In this document: positions 18,773 to 25,737 of the stretch, in pieces
Position numbering within the stretch: the first letter of the stretch is position 1
Layout of the letters: the number at the start of each line of letters is the position of its first letter
Assembly (NCBI GenBank): GCA_016194985.1
Contig: JACQAK010000007.1
Span: forward strand, 1 to 64,000
From: Bacteroidota bacterium
Lineage (GTDB): Bacteria > Bacteroidota > Bacteroidia > B-17B0 > Aurantibacillaceae
Length of the DNA stretch: 64,000 nucleotides
Direction: 5' to 3'
Translations under genes and position numbers: made by a program
Notes under the pieces: model-generated
Seen by the model: the letters and a program-made list of their open reading frames with translations, nothing else
What the model was told of the DNA's origin: nothing
The model's database searches: none

Positions 18773-19452
18773 ATAAAACAACACATACACAATTGGTTAT
18801 TTTAATTGACCCGGATAAATATAATCCGGAGCTGGTTAAATTAGCCAATGCCTGTAAAGTATCCTATATTTTTGTGGGCGGTAGTTCGTTAAAAGGTAAT
18901 TCTTTCGAAAAAACCATAAGATCCATCAAAAGCATTACTTCTATTCCGGTGGTTATTTTCCCGGGAGATGAAACCCAGATATCCAAATACGCCGACAGTA
19001 TTCTGATTCTTTCTTTATTATCCGGTCGTAACGCCGAATATTTAGTTGGCAAACATATTAAAGCCGCCTCTAAAATAAAAGCTTCTAAATTAGAAACCAT
19101 ACCTACCGGCTATATTTTAGTGAATGGCGACAAAACATCTGCCACCCAGAAAATCACCAAAACAAAGCCTTTGACAGGCAAAAAGGAAATTATAGAAACC
19201 GCTATTGCAGGAGAATTATTGGGAAAACAGTTAATTTATCTGGAAGCAGGAAGCGGGGCTAAAAAAACATTAGATGCTTCTGTTATCAAAGCCGTTAAAA
19301 AACAGATTTCAATTCCCTTAATTGTTGGCGGTGGTATCGATAGTCTTCAAAAAGCAAAACAAATCATTCTCTCCGGCCCTGATTATATCGTTATTGGCAA
19401 TGCCCTTGAAAAACGTCCTGATTTATTATTGGAAATTAACACTTTATTTTAA
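18766..19452 (+). CDS. geranylgeranylglyceryl/heptaprenylglyceryl phosphate synthase family protein
   Basis: This 228-residue TIM-barrel enzyme belongs to the PcrB/GGGPS family, which joins a polyprenyl diphosphate to sn-glycerol-1-phosphate by an ether bond, the first step of archaeal-type lipids. Visible motifs are LIDPDKYN (about 12-19), FVGGSSLKG, IPVVIFPGD, YLEAGSGAKK and the phosphate-binding VGGGIDSLQKA and IVIGNALEK. Homologues in Bacteroidota have been shown to make such ethers. The start is a TTG overlapping the preceding stop (TTGCTAA), and the end overlaps the next ATG (TAATG). The chain-length specificity cannot be told from sequence alone. Confidence 0.88.
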   Translation: MLNKTTHTQLVILIDPDKYNPELVKLANACKVSYIFVGGSSLKGNSFEKTIRSIKSITSIPVVIFPGDETQISKYADSILILSLLSGRNAEYLVGKHIKAASKIKASKLETIPTGYILVNGDKTSATQKITKTKPLTGKKEIIETAIAGELLGKQLIYLEAGSGAKKTLDASVIKAVKKQISIPLIVGGGIDSLQKAKQIILSGPDYIVIGNALEKRPDLLLEINTLF

Positions 19453-20084
19453 TGAAATTAGTAGTCATCACTCAATCGCAAAAAAGCGACAATGAAATAG
19501 CCTCTATTATTCAAATGTTTGAAGCAGGGCTTGACACATTACATGTGCGGAAAAACAGATTTTCCACCAAAGAACTGGATGAATACCTTAAAGAAATCCC
19601 CTCCCATTTTCATAATCGCATTATTATCCATTCGCATCACCGATTAGCTTTAAAATACAATCTTAAAGGATTTCATTTTACCGAAGCTCACCTTAAAAAA
19701 AAGCTGCATCTGTGGTGGAACACCAAAATGATCTACCTCAGAAAGCCTAATCTTATAAAATCCATTTCCTATAAAAGGGTCTCTGACCTGTATTTGCCAG
19801 AAAAAGTAGATACAAATTATTGTTTTTTAGGTACCATGTTTCATAATGTGTCAGGCGAGTTATACAGTGGCTTTTATCCCGAAACAATAACGGCAGCTAT
19901 ACAAAAGTCAGGTAAGAAAATCTATGCACGTGGTGGGGTAAACGAAAAAAGCGTTGAACTGGCCTATAAACTAGGATTTCATGGCATTGCTTTGTATGGT
20001 CATGTATGGAAAAGCACCTCACCTTTTACAAAATACATTGAATTTGTGAGATTTTGTAAAGAAAAAAATATCCCAATCGAATAA
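19452..20084 (+). CDS. ThiE/TenI-like protein (thiamine phosphate synthase family)
   Basis: This 210-residue TIM-barrel protein keeps the substrate-binding HVRK near the N-terminus and a phosphate-binding ARGGV near the C-terminus, as in thiamine phosphate synthase and the thiazole tautomerase TenI. The usual ThiE metal-binding acidic residues are not obvious: the segment IIIHSHHRLALKYNLKGFHFTE has His/Ser where Asp is expected, and a ThiE-type GPxxxT loop is replaced by FLGTMFHN. A TenI-like or altered role is therefore possible. Its ATG overlaps the GGGPS stop, and its stop overlaps the pnuC start (both TAATG), so translation is coupled. Confidence 0.7.
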   Translation: MKLVVITQSQKSDNEIASIIQMFEAGLDTLHVRKNRFSTKELDEYLKEIPSHFHNRIIIHSHHRLALKYNLKGFHFTEAHLKKKLHLWWNTKMIYLRKPNLIKSISYKRVSDLYLPEKVDTNYCFLGTMFHNVSGELYSGFYPETITAAIQKSGKKIYARGGVNEKSVELAYKLGFHGIALYGHVWKSTSPFTKYIEFVRFCKEKNIPIE

Positions 20085-20656
20085 TGAATTTTGCTGATTG
20101 GAGTATCTGGGACTGGATAGTTTTAATAACAGGCGTAGCCGGCGTTATTTTAACCATTTTTGAAACGATTTGGTGCTGGCCAATGGCACTGATATCTGTA
20201 ATTATTTCTACCATTACTTTCTACAACCAACGCCTGTTTGGTGATATGAGTTTAAATGTTTTTTACTTTTTCAGTGGTATCTATGGTTGGTATTACTGGA
20301 ATAAGAAAAAAGGCGAGTCCTTCATTGTTACAAAAATGCCCCGCAAATGGTACATTCCTATTGCGCTATCTGTAATTATCCAAAGTATCATCTATTATTT
20401 TCTTCTTCATTATTTTAAATCCGATCAAATATTATTTGATGCCATCTTAACAGCATGTAGTTTTTCTTGTACCTTTATGATGACTAAAAAGTGGATAGAG
20501 AATTGGTTATTTTGGGTAGTCATAGATGGGGCCTATGCCGTACTATATATTATAAAAGACATGTCGGCTTATGCAATCCTGTACGGTTTTTTTAGTGTAA
20601 TGGTAATTTATGGTTTTTATAAATGGAAAAAACAACTAACAACGTCAAAAAAATAG
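20084..20656 (+). CDS. pnuC: PnuC-family vitamin precursor transporter
   Basis: This 190-residue inner-membrane protein has about six or seven hydrophobic helices and the PnuC features FFSGIYGWYYWNKKK and a C-terminal IYGFYKWKK. PnuC proteins carry nicotinamide riboside by facilitated diffusion; in Bacteroidota close relatives (PnuT) carry thiamine. The neighbouring NadR-type kinase favours nicotinamide riboside, because phosphorylation traps it in the cell. The ThiE-like neighbour keeps thiamine open. The gene overlaps the next by 34 bases. Confidence 0.87.
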   Translation: MNFADWSIWDWIVLITGVAGVILTIFETIWCWPMALISVIISTITFYNQRLFGDMSLNVFYFFSGIYGWYYWNKKKGESFIVTKMPRKWYIPIALSVIIQSIIYYFLLHYFKSDQILFDAILTACSFSCTFMMTKKWIENWLFWVVIDGAYAVLYIIKDMSAYAILYGFFSVMVIYGFYKWKKQLTTSKK

Positions 20657-21162
20657 TGATCATTGGTCCGGAAAGTACCGGAAAAACAGTCATCTGCGAA
20701 CAATTAGCAAAGCACTACAACACGGTATTTGTGCCTGAATATGCCAGAACCTATTTTGATGAACATGACATCAATAACTATAACACGGATGATCTGGATA
20801 TTATTGCTAAAAAACAATTAGAACTGGAACAAGAATATTTACCAAAAGCTCATCGCTTTTTGTTTTGTGATACCTCTTTAATTACCATTAAAATTTGGTC
20901 GAGTCACAAGTTCAATAAAGTTCCACCCTTTATTGCTTCTCATATCAAGCCTAATGATTACGATCTTTATTTAATTTCTAACAATGATGTGCCATGGGTG
21001 GCCGACCCTCAAAGAAGAAACGAAGATCTTCGAGAGCACTTATTTAAGTGGAATAAACATGAATTGCAAAAATTAAACGTTGATTACAAAATAATCAAAG
21101 GAATTGATGAGGCACGATTAAAAAACACCATTGCCATCATCAATAACGCTTTTAACCTATAA
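20623..21162 (+). CDS. NadR-type ribosylnicotinamide kinase-like ATPase
   Basis: This 179-residue P-loop protein corresponds to the C-terminal kinase domain of NadR. It has Walker A GPESTGKT (about 15-22), then FVPEYARTYFDEH and FCDTSLITIKIW (acidic base and nucleoside site), and WVADPQRRNEDLREHLF. It lacks the adenylyltransferase and DNA-binding parts of full NadR. It probably phosphorylates the nucleoside imported by PnuC. The start lies inside pnuC (34-base overlap). The 3' end overlaps the convergent hydrolase gene by 11 bases. Confidence 0.83.
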   Translation: MEKTTNNVKKIVIIGPESTGKTVICEQLAKHYNTVFVPEYARTYFDEHDINNYNTDDLDIIAKKQLELEQEYLPKAHRFLFCDTSLITIKIWSSHKFNKVPPFIASHIKPNDYDLYLISNNDVPWVADPQRRNEDLREHLFKWNKHELQKLNVDYKIIKGIDEARLKNTIAIINNAFNL

Positions 21163-21919
21163 AAGCCATTACACAATTAAAAAAAGCATCCGGCTGTTCA
21201 GCATGAACCCAATGTCCACTATTGGCAATGGTTTTTAATTGATAATCCGAGAATAAAGAAGCAATCTCTTTTTCATCCGTATCGGTAATATAATTTGATT
21301 TTTCACCTCTTATGAATAACGTTTGAGTATTACTTTTAAACGAGTTAACGCTTACTCCAATATTATCATATTCTTTTGTAATGGTTGCCAGATCAAATCT
21401 CCAGGCCATTTGTTTAGTCTCATCTTCTTTCCAGTAAATATTTTTCAGTAAAAATTGCTTTGTACCAAAATCAGTAATATACTCACTTAATATAGCCTCT
21501 GCTTCTTTTCTGGTAGTAATCTCCGAAAAATCAACAGCATTCAATGCTTTCAAAACGGCATCATGATGTGGCTCATACGCTCTTGGAGCGATATCTGCAA
21601 TAATTAATTTTTGGGCGATATGAGGATAACGTTGCTCAAAGAACATCGTGGTTTTTCCTCCCATGCTGTGTCCTAGTATAATTGGGGCCATTAATTGATG
21701 AGTATCAATAAACTCTTTTAAATCATCCGCCATCACCTCATAATTCCAAACAGAGCTATGCGGCGAAAGCCCATGATTTCGCTGATCCAATGTATACACA
21801 TGAAAACCTTTATCAGCAAAACGTTTAGCCAGTGTATTCCAGTTATCGCTTTGTCCAAATAACCCATGTAAAATAATCAACGGTTGTCCCGATCCAAATT
21901 CTCTGTATGCTAGTTTCAT
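21152..21919 (-). CDS. alpha/beta hydrolase (YbfF-like esterase)
   Basis: This 255-residue cytoplasmic alpha/beta hydrolase has the oxyanion segment ILHGLFGQSDNW, the nucleophile elbow GHSMGGKT (Ser85) and a terminal NSGHWVHAEQPDAF carrying the catalytic His (about 237). The acid is probably the Asp in DIAPRAY or a later one. The profile matches the YbfF group of acyl-CoA/carboxyl esterases. The physiological substrate is unknown. Confidence 0.85.
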   Translation of the reverse strand: MKLAYREFGSGQPLIILHGLFGQSDNWNTLAKRFADKGFHVYTLDQRNHGLSPHSSVWNYEVMADDLKEFIDTHQLMAPIILGHSMGGKTTMFFEQRYPHIAQKLIIADIAPRAYEPHHDAVLKALNAVDFSEITTRKEAEAILSEYITDFGTKQFLLKNIYWKEDETKQMAWRFDLATITKEYDNIGVSVNSFKSNTQTLFIRGEKSNYITDTDEKEIASLFSDYQLKTIANSGHWVHAEQPDAFFNCVMAFIG

Positions 21920-21939
21920 ATAATTGTTTAGTGTTATTT

Positions 21940-22002
21940 GTTTAATTGTTTAATTGTATGGGGCTTTACTTCAAAAAACCATAAACAACTAAACAATCAA
22001 AC
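21940..22002. repeat. AT-rich inverted repeat between cinA and the hydrolase
   Basis: Seventeen bases at 21940-21956 can pair with 21986-22002 with two mismatches, both compatible with G-T pairs. The left arm contains a tandem TTTAATTG. It fills the 86-base gap between two minus-strand genes and may act as a weak terminator for cinA. There is no clear T-run. Confidence 0.45.
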
Positions 22003-22005
22003 ATT

Positions 22006-23271
22006 TCAGTCTTCTATTTTCAATATCAGTTTCCTTAACATATTCATTGCCGCATTTGCTGTCATTTGGATATTACGTAACCTGTTATCTCCAAACACAA
22101 ATTGCTTTGGTACGATCCTATCTTCATAAGCAACAGCAATCCAGGTAGTTCCAACAGGTTTTTCAGATGTTCCCCCTCCCGGTCCTGCAATACCGGATAC
22201 GGCAATCGCAACATCTGCTTTAAATGCTTTTAACGTTTCCTTAGCCATAGCCATTACACATTCTTTACTAACGGCACCATTATTCTCAAAAACAGAGTTA
22301 TCTACTTTTAATAAATCATGTTTAAACTCATTATGGTAAGGAACAATACATCCGTTATAATATGCTGAACTACCTGGTACGCTGGTTATTAAATGTGAAA
22401 TATATCCCCCTGTGCAACTTTCCGCCAATCCTAATTTCAATCCTTTTTTTAATAATAATTCTCCCAGGATCTCTTCTATTTTTGGCTGATCTTTTCCATA
22501 TTCTTCATAGCCGTAGATATATCTTTCGATCAATGGCCTTACTTTATCTACCTCTGTTTCTATTTTATGAAAAAGTTCGGATTCATTAAATCCTTTGCTG
22601 CTCAACCTCAATCTCACCATTCCCGGTGATGGCAAATAAGCCAGTCCAATTTCTTTTTCGGCTAAACCATCCTCCCAATCGCTTATCAATTCAGCCAACG
22701 AACTCTCTCCTATTCCCTGAGTTAAAATAGTTTTATGATAAATAAAAGGCAATTTAAATCGTTTTTTTATTTCAGGAATGACATCATCTGTCATGATTCC
22801 CTGCATTTCATAAGGTACGCCTGGCATAGATACAAAAATCGTATTATCTTTTTCCATCCACATGCCGGGAGCTGTGCCATTTTTATTTCTGATCACCAGG
22901 CATCCTTTAGGAACTTCGGCCTGCTTTCTGTTAATCTCCGTCACTTCTTTATTTCTCTTTGAGAAAAATCCTGTAACATCTTTTAAAACGTTTTCGTCGA
23001 TCACTAACTCTGTTTTAAAATACTCACAAAAGGTTGTTTTAGTAATATCATCTTTTGTAGGGCCAAGACCTCCGGTTATCAAAACAATATCTGCCCTCTG
23101 ACGCGCATCCTCAAATGCCTTTAAAATAGCAGCTCTTTCGTCGGCCACCGAACTCATATGAACAACACTAACGCCAATCATATTCAATTGTTGAGCCATC
23201 CAAACAGCATTTGTGTTAGTAATTTGTCCGATTAATATTTCGTTACCAATTGTTAAAAGTTCTGCGTTCAT
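22006..23271 (-). CDS. cinA: CinA-family protein (competence/damage-inducible, NMN amidohydrolase-like)
   Basis: I choose the ATG at 23271, giving 421 residues beginning MNAELLTIGNEILIGQITN, which is the standard start. The frame continues to 23370 but those codons look non-coding. The N-terminal molybdopterin-binding-like domain has VLITGGLGPTKDD and ISVSMPGVPYEMQ-type motifs (here FVSMPGVPYEM). The C-terminal CinA domain has AESCTGGYISHLIT, PGSSAYYNG and AVSGIAGPGGGTSEKPVGTTW. The family includes NMN deamidases and pyrophosphatases in pyridine-nucleotide recycling, which fits the nearby pnuC/nadR-like genes. Confidence 0.92.
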   Translation of the reverse strand: MNAELLTIGNEILIGQITNTNAVWMAQQLNMIGVSVVHMSSVADERAAILKAFEDARQRADIVLITGGLGPTKDDITKTTFCEYFKTELVIDENVLKDVTGFFSKRNKEVTEINRKQAEVPKGCLVIRNKNGTAPGMWMEKDNTIFVSMPGVPYEMQGIMTDDVIPEIKKRFKLPFIYHKTILTQGIGESSLAELISDWEDGLAEKEIGLAYLPSPGMVRLRLSSKGFNESELFHKIETEVDKVRPLIERYIYGYEEYGKDQPKIEEILGELLLKKGLKLGLAESCTGGYISHLITSVPGSSAYYNGCIVPYHNEFKHDLLKVDNSVFENNGAVSKECVMAMAKETLKAFKADVAIAVSGIAGPGGGTSEKPVGTTWIAVAYEDRIVPKQFVFGDNRLRNIQMTANAAMNMLRKLILKIED

Positions 23272-23330
23272 AGTATATTTGGCAATATATTTGTAAAACC
23301 TCTGTAAATTTAAAATTTTAATTATGAAAT

Positions 23331-23374
23331 AACCATGTTTCAAAAAATGTATCTTATCCAAATAGAACATGGTT
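23331..23374. repeat. 9-bp perfect inverted repeat in a divergent promoter region
   Basis: AACCATGTT (23331-23339) and AACATGGTT (23366-23374) are perfect reverse complements 26 bases apart. They lie between the divergent cinA and DUF4197 genes. The centre-to-centre spacing of 35 bases could suit a pair of regulator half-sites. No regulator is identified. Confidence 0.4.
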
Positions 23375-23407
23375 ATACCATATCACAAGTAAAAAACCTA
23401 TAAAAAC

Positions 23408-24229
23408 ATGCATATGAAATTAAAGACAATCATACTAACAACCATTATCTCCAGTAGTTTAGTAAGCAAATCACAAACCTTAAACGATATTTGGAATACA
23501 GCTAAAAATGCTGCGGTTACCAATTCCACTACTATCATTGATGCGGCCAAATCAAATTCAACCACTGTTATCGAAAAAGCGGAAAGTGTGATCAGTGGAC
23601 ATAATACAACTTCTGCCCCTGCATTAACTAATGAAGAAGTAATCAATGGGTTAAAAGAAGCATTAAGTGTTGGTACTAATAATTCATCCGGCATGGCATC
23701 CAAAGCTGACGGTTTTTTAAAAAATCCGGCTATCTTTATTCCATGGCCTGCCGAAGCTAAAGATATGAGAGAAAAACTCATTAAAATGGGGATGCAGAAA
23801 AAAGTAACTGAATTTGAAACGGCTTTAAACAGAGCTGCAGAAGAAGCTGCTAAAAAATCAGCTCCTGTATTTAAAGACGCTATTACCGGAATGAGTATTG
23901 GTGATGGTTTTGCAATCCTAAATGGAGGAGATACGGCCGCTACACATTATTTAAGAGAAAAAACATTTACTCCTTTAAAAGAGAAATTCATGCCTACCGT
24001 TAAAGAAGCCATTGCAAAAGTAAAAGTAACCAGTTATTGGACACCTTTGGCAACAGCTTATAATAAATTACCGGGTGTAAAAAAACAAAACCCTAATTTA
24101 AATGATTATGTGTGTACCAAAGCTATTAATGGTTTGATGGTTTTGATAAAAGATGAAGAAGCCAAAATCAGAAAAGATCCTATGGCTCAGGTAACTGATC
24201 TTTTGAAGAAAGTATTTGGGAAGAAATAA
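23408..24229 (+). CDS. DUF4197 family exported protein
   Basis: This 273-residue protein has a signal peptide (to about residue 22, SLVSKSQ) and matches the DUF4197 family, with FIPWPAEAKDMREKLIKMG, NRAAEEAAKKSAPVF, DGFAILNGGDTAATHYLREKT and a C-terminal NDYVCTKAINGLMVLIKDEEAKIRKDP. Members occur in many Gram-negative bacteria as periplasmic proteins of unknown function. The start may be 23408 or the second Met at 23414, and both give a signal peptide. An intrinsic terminator follows. Confidence 0.88.
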   Translation: MHMKLKTIILTTIISSSLVSKSQTLNDIWNTAKNAAVTNSTTIIDAAKSNSTTVIEKAESVISGHNTTSAPALTNEEVINGLKEALSVGTNNSSGMASKADGFLKNPAIFIPWPAEAKDMREKLIKMGMQKKVTEFETALNRAAEEAAKKSAPVFKDAITGMSIGDGFAILNGGDTAATHYLREKTFTPLKEKFMPTVKEAIAKVKVTSYWTPLATAYNKLPGVKKQNPNLNDYVCTKAINGLMVLIKDEEAKIRKDPMAQVTDLLKKVFGKK

Positions 24230-24242
24230 AAAAAACTATTAT

Positions 24243-24280
24243 AAAAAAAGCCATCAGCCTCATAACTGGTGGCTTTTTTA
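24243..24280 (+). terminator. intrinsic terminator after DUF4197 gene
   Basis: GCCATCAG (from 24250) pairs with CTGGTGGC (ending about 24273) with one G-T pair. The stem is bordered by an A-run upstream and a T-run downstream. Confidence 0.92.
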
Positions 24281-24322
24281 TTCAATTATATTTCTCATCT
24301 TTAATGAAATTTAATTTCAATC

Positions 24323-25615
24323 ATGACTTTAAAAGAACGTTACGAAGGTGTCATCAATTATTTCAAAACCAATGTTCCGGTTGCTGAAACGGAATTAAAT
24401 TACTCTAATCCTTTCGAATTAATTGTAGCCGTGATCTTATCGGCTCAATGCACCGACAAACGCATCAATCAGGTTACTCCGAAATTATTTAAGGATTATC
24501 CAACGGCAGAAGCATTGGCATCTGCCAGTTCTGATACCATTTTTAATTACATAAGAAGTGTAAGCTATCCTAATAATAAAGCAAAACATTTAGTTGAAAT
24601 GGCTAAAATGCTATTAAGAGATTTTAACGGTGTAATTCCCAGTGAAATTGATCAACTGGTAAAACTTCCGGGAGTAGGCAGAAAAACGGCCAATGTAGTA
24701 GCATCTGTTATTTATGACAAACCGGCTATGGCGGTTGACACGCATGTATTCAGAGTCTCTAACCGATTGGGACTAACTAAAGCCAAAACACCTTTGCAAA
24801 GCGAACAGCAACTCATGAAATATATTCCAAAAGAATATGTTGCTACAGCTCATCATTGGTTGATTTTGCATGGCCGATACACCTGTCTGGCCAGAACACC
24901 CAAATGCGACGTGTGTCCTCTGACGGAGTGGTGCCAGTACTTTAAAACAAAGGTGATAAACAAAAATGCACCTCATTCGTTATCTACTAAAAAAGAAACC
25001 ATGGCAAAAAAAGAAACCACAACAAAAAAAACGGCTGCTAAAAAAGCAGTAGTAAAAAAAACAGCTACCAAAAAAACAACAGCCGTTGCCCCGGCTAAAA
25101 AAAATACGACTAAGGCTCATGTTAAAGAGCCTGTTAAAGCAGATAAATTTGTAGCCCACAGCACCTCGTTAAAAGCAGGAGATAAGGCCCCCGCTTTCAA
25201 AGCCAAAGATCAAAACGGAAAATTGATTTCATTAAATGACTTAAAAGGAAAAAATGTTATTCTTTATTTTTATCCTAAAGACAACACACCGACCTGTACT
25301 TTGGAAGCCTGTAGTTTAAGAGATGAACATCAGTACTTAAGCAAAAAAAATTATGTCGTACTGGGCGTGAGTGCCGACGACGAAAAAATGCACAAAAAAT
25401 TTGCTACAAAATTCGAGTTACCTTTTTCCCTATTAGCCGATACAGATATGACTATTATTAAGGCGTATGACGTATGGGGTATAAAACAGTTTATGGGAAA
25501 AATTTACGATGGTATCATCAGAACAACCTTTATTATTAATGAAAAAGGTGTGATCTCTCATGTGATAACGGATGTGAAAAGTAAGGAACACGGGAAACAA
25601 ATCCTGGAATTATAA
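24323..25615 (+). CDS. endonuclease III-peroxiredoxin (Nth-Bcp) fusion protein
   Basis: This single 430-residue frame joins two normally separate enzymes. Residues 1 to about 215 are endonuclease III: helix-hairpin-helix KLPGVGRKTANVV with the catalytic Lys, VDTHVFRV with the catalytic Asp, and a 4Fe-4S cluster site with Cys188, Cys195, Cys198 and Cys204 (C-x6-C-x2-C-x5-C). A low-complexity Lys/Ala/Thr linker of about 60 residues follows, like the tail of histone H1. The rest (about 277-430) is a Bcp/PrxQ peroxiredoxin with DNTPTCTLEACSLRD, where Cys325 is peroxidatic and Cys330 resolving. An in-frame ATG at 25001 could start a separate Bcp with a Lys-rich tail. No stop codon or frameshift separates the parts. 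Nth removes oxidised pyrimidines and Bcp removes peroxides, so the partners suit each other. Confidence 0.9.
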   Translation: MTLKERYEGVINYFKTNVPVAETELNYSNPFELIVAVILSAQCTDKRINQVTPKLFKDYPTAEALASASSDTIFNYIRSVSYPNNKAKHLVEMAKMLLRDFNGVIPSEIDQLVKLPGVGRKTANVVASVIYDKPAMAVDTHVFRVSNRLGLTKAKTPLQSEQQLMKYIPKEYVATAHHWLILHGRYTCLARTPKCDVCPLTEWCQYFKTKVINKNAPHSLSTKKETMAKKETTTKKTAAKKAVVKKTATKKTTAVAPAKKNTTKAHVKEPVKADKFVAHSTSLKAGDKAPAFKAKDQNGKLISLNDLKGKNVILYFYPKDNTPTCTLEACSLRDEHQYLSKKNYVVLGVSADDEKMHKKFATKFELPFSLLADTDMTIIKAYDVWGIKQFMGKIYDGIIRTTFIINEKGVISHVITDVKSKEHGKQILEL

Positions 25616-25642
25616 TCAAACAAGAGAAACATTTGTCTGTTT

Positions 25643-25697
25643 GGGCGTAGCCGAAAGCTATACATAAAAATCATAAGAACGCTTCCCGACTACGCCC
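25643..25697. repeat. inverted repeat between convergent genes
   Basis: GGGCGTAG (25643-25650), with a continuing imperfect stem to 25658, pairs with the arm 25681-25697 that ends CTACGCCC. It sits in the 122-base gap between the convergent nth-bcp and PorE-like genes, so it may end transcription from both sides. The GGGCGT...ACGCCC ends recall the tail of repeat family 1, but the rest does not match. Confidence 0.55.
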
Positions 25698-25737
25698 GAA
25701 GTGACAAAACCTCAATTAGTTGATACTCCTGATTGCG

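Noticed and set aside
23272-23370. 33-residue extension of CinA
   Set aside because: Standard CinA proteins start with MxAELLTIGNE-type sequence, matching 23271; the upstream codons cover the inverted repeat.
25643-25697. A further full copy of repeat family 1
   Set aside because: Only the GGGCGT/ACGCCC ends agree; the head, hairpin I and CCGACC linker are missing, so it is listed as a separate inverted repeat.
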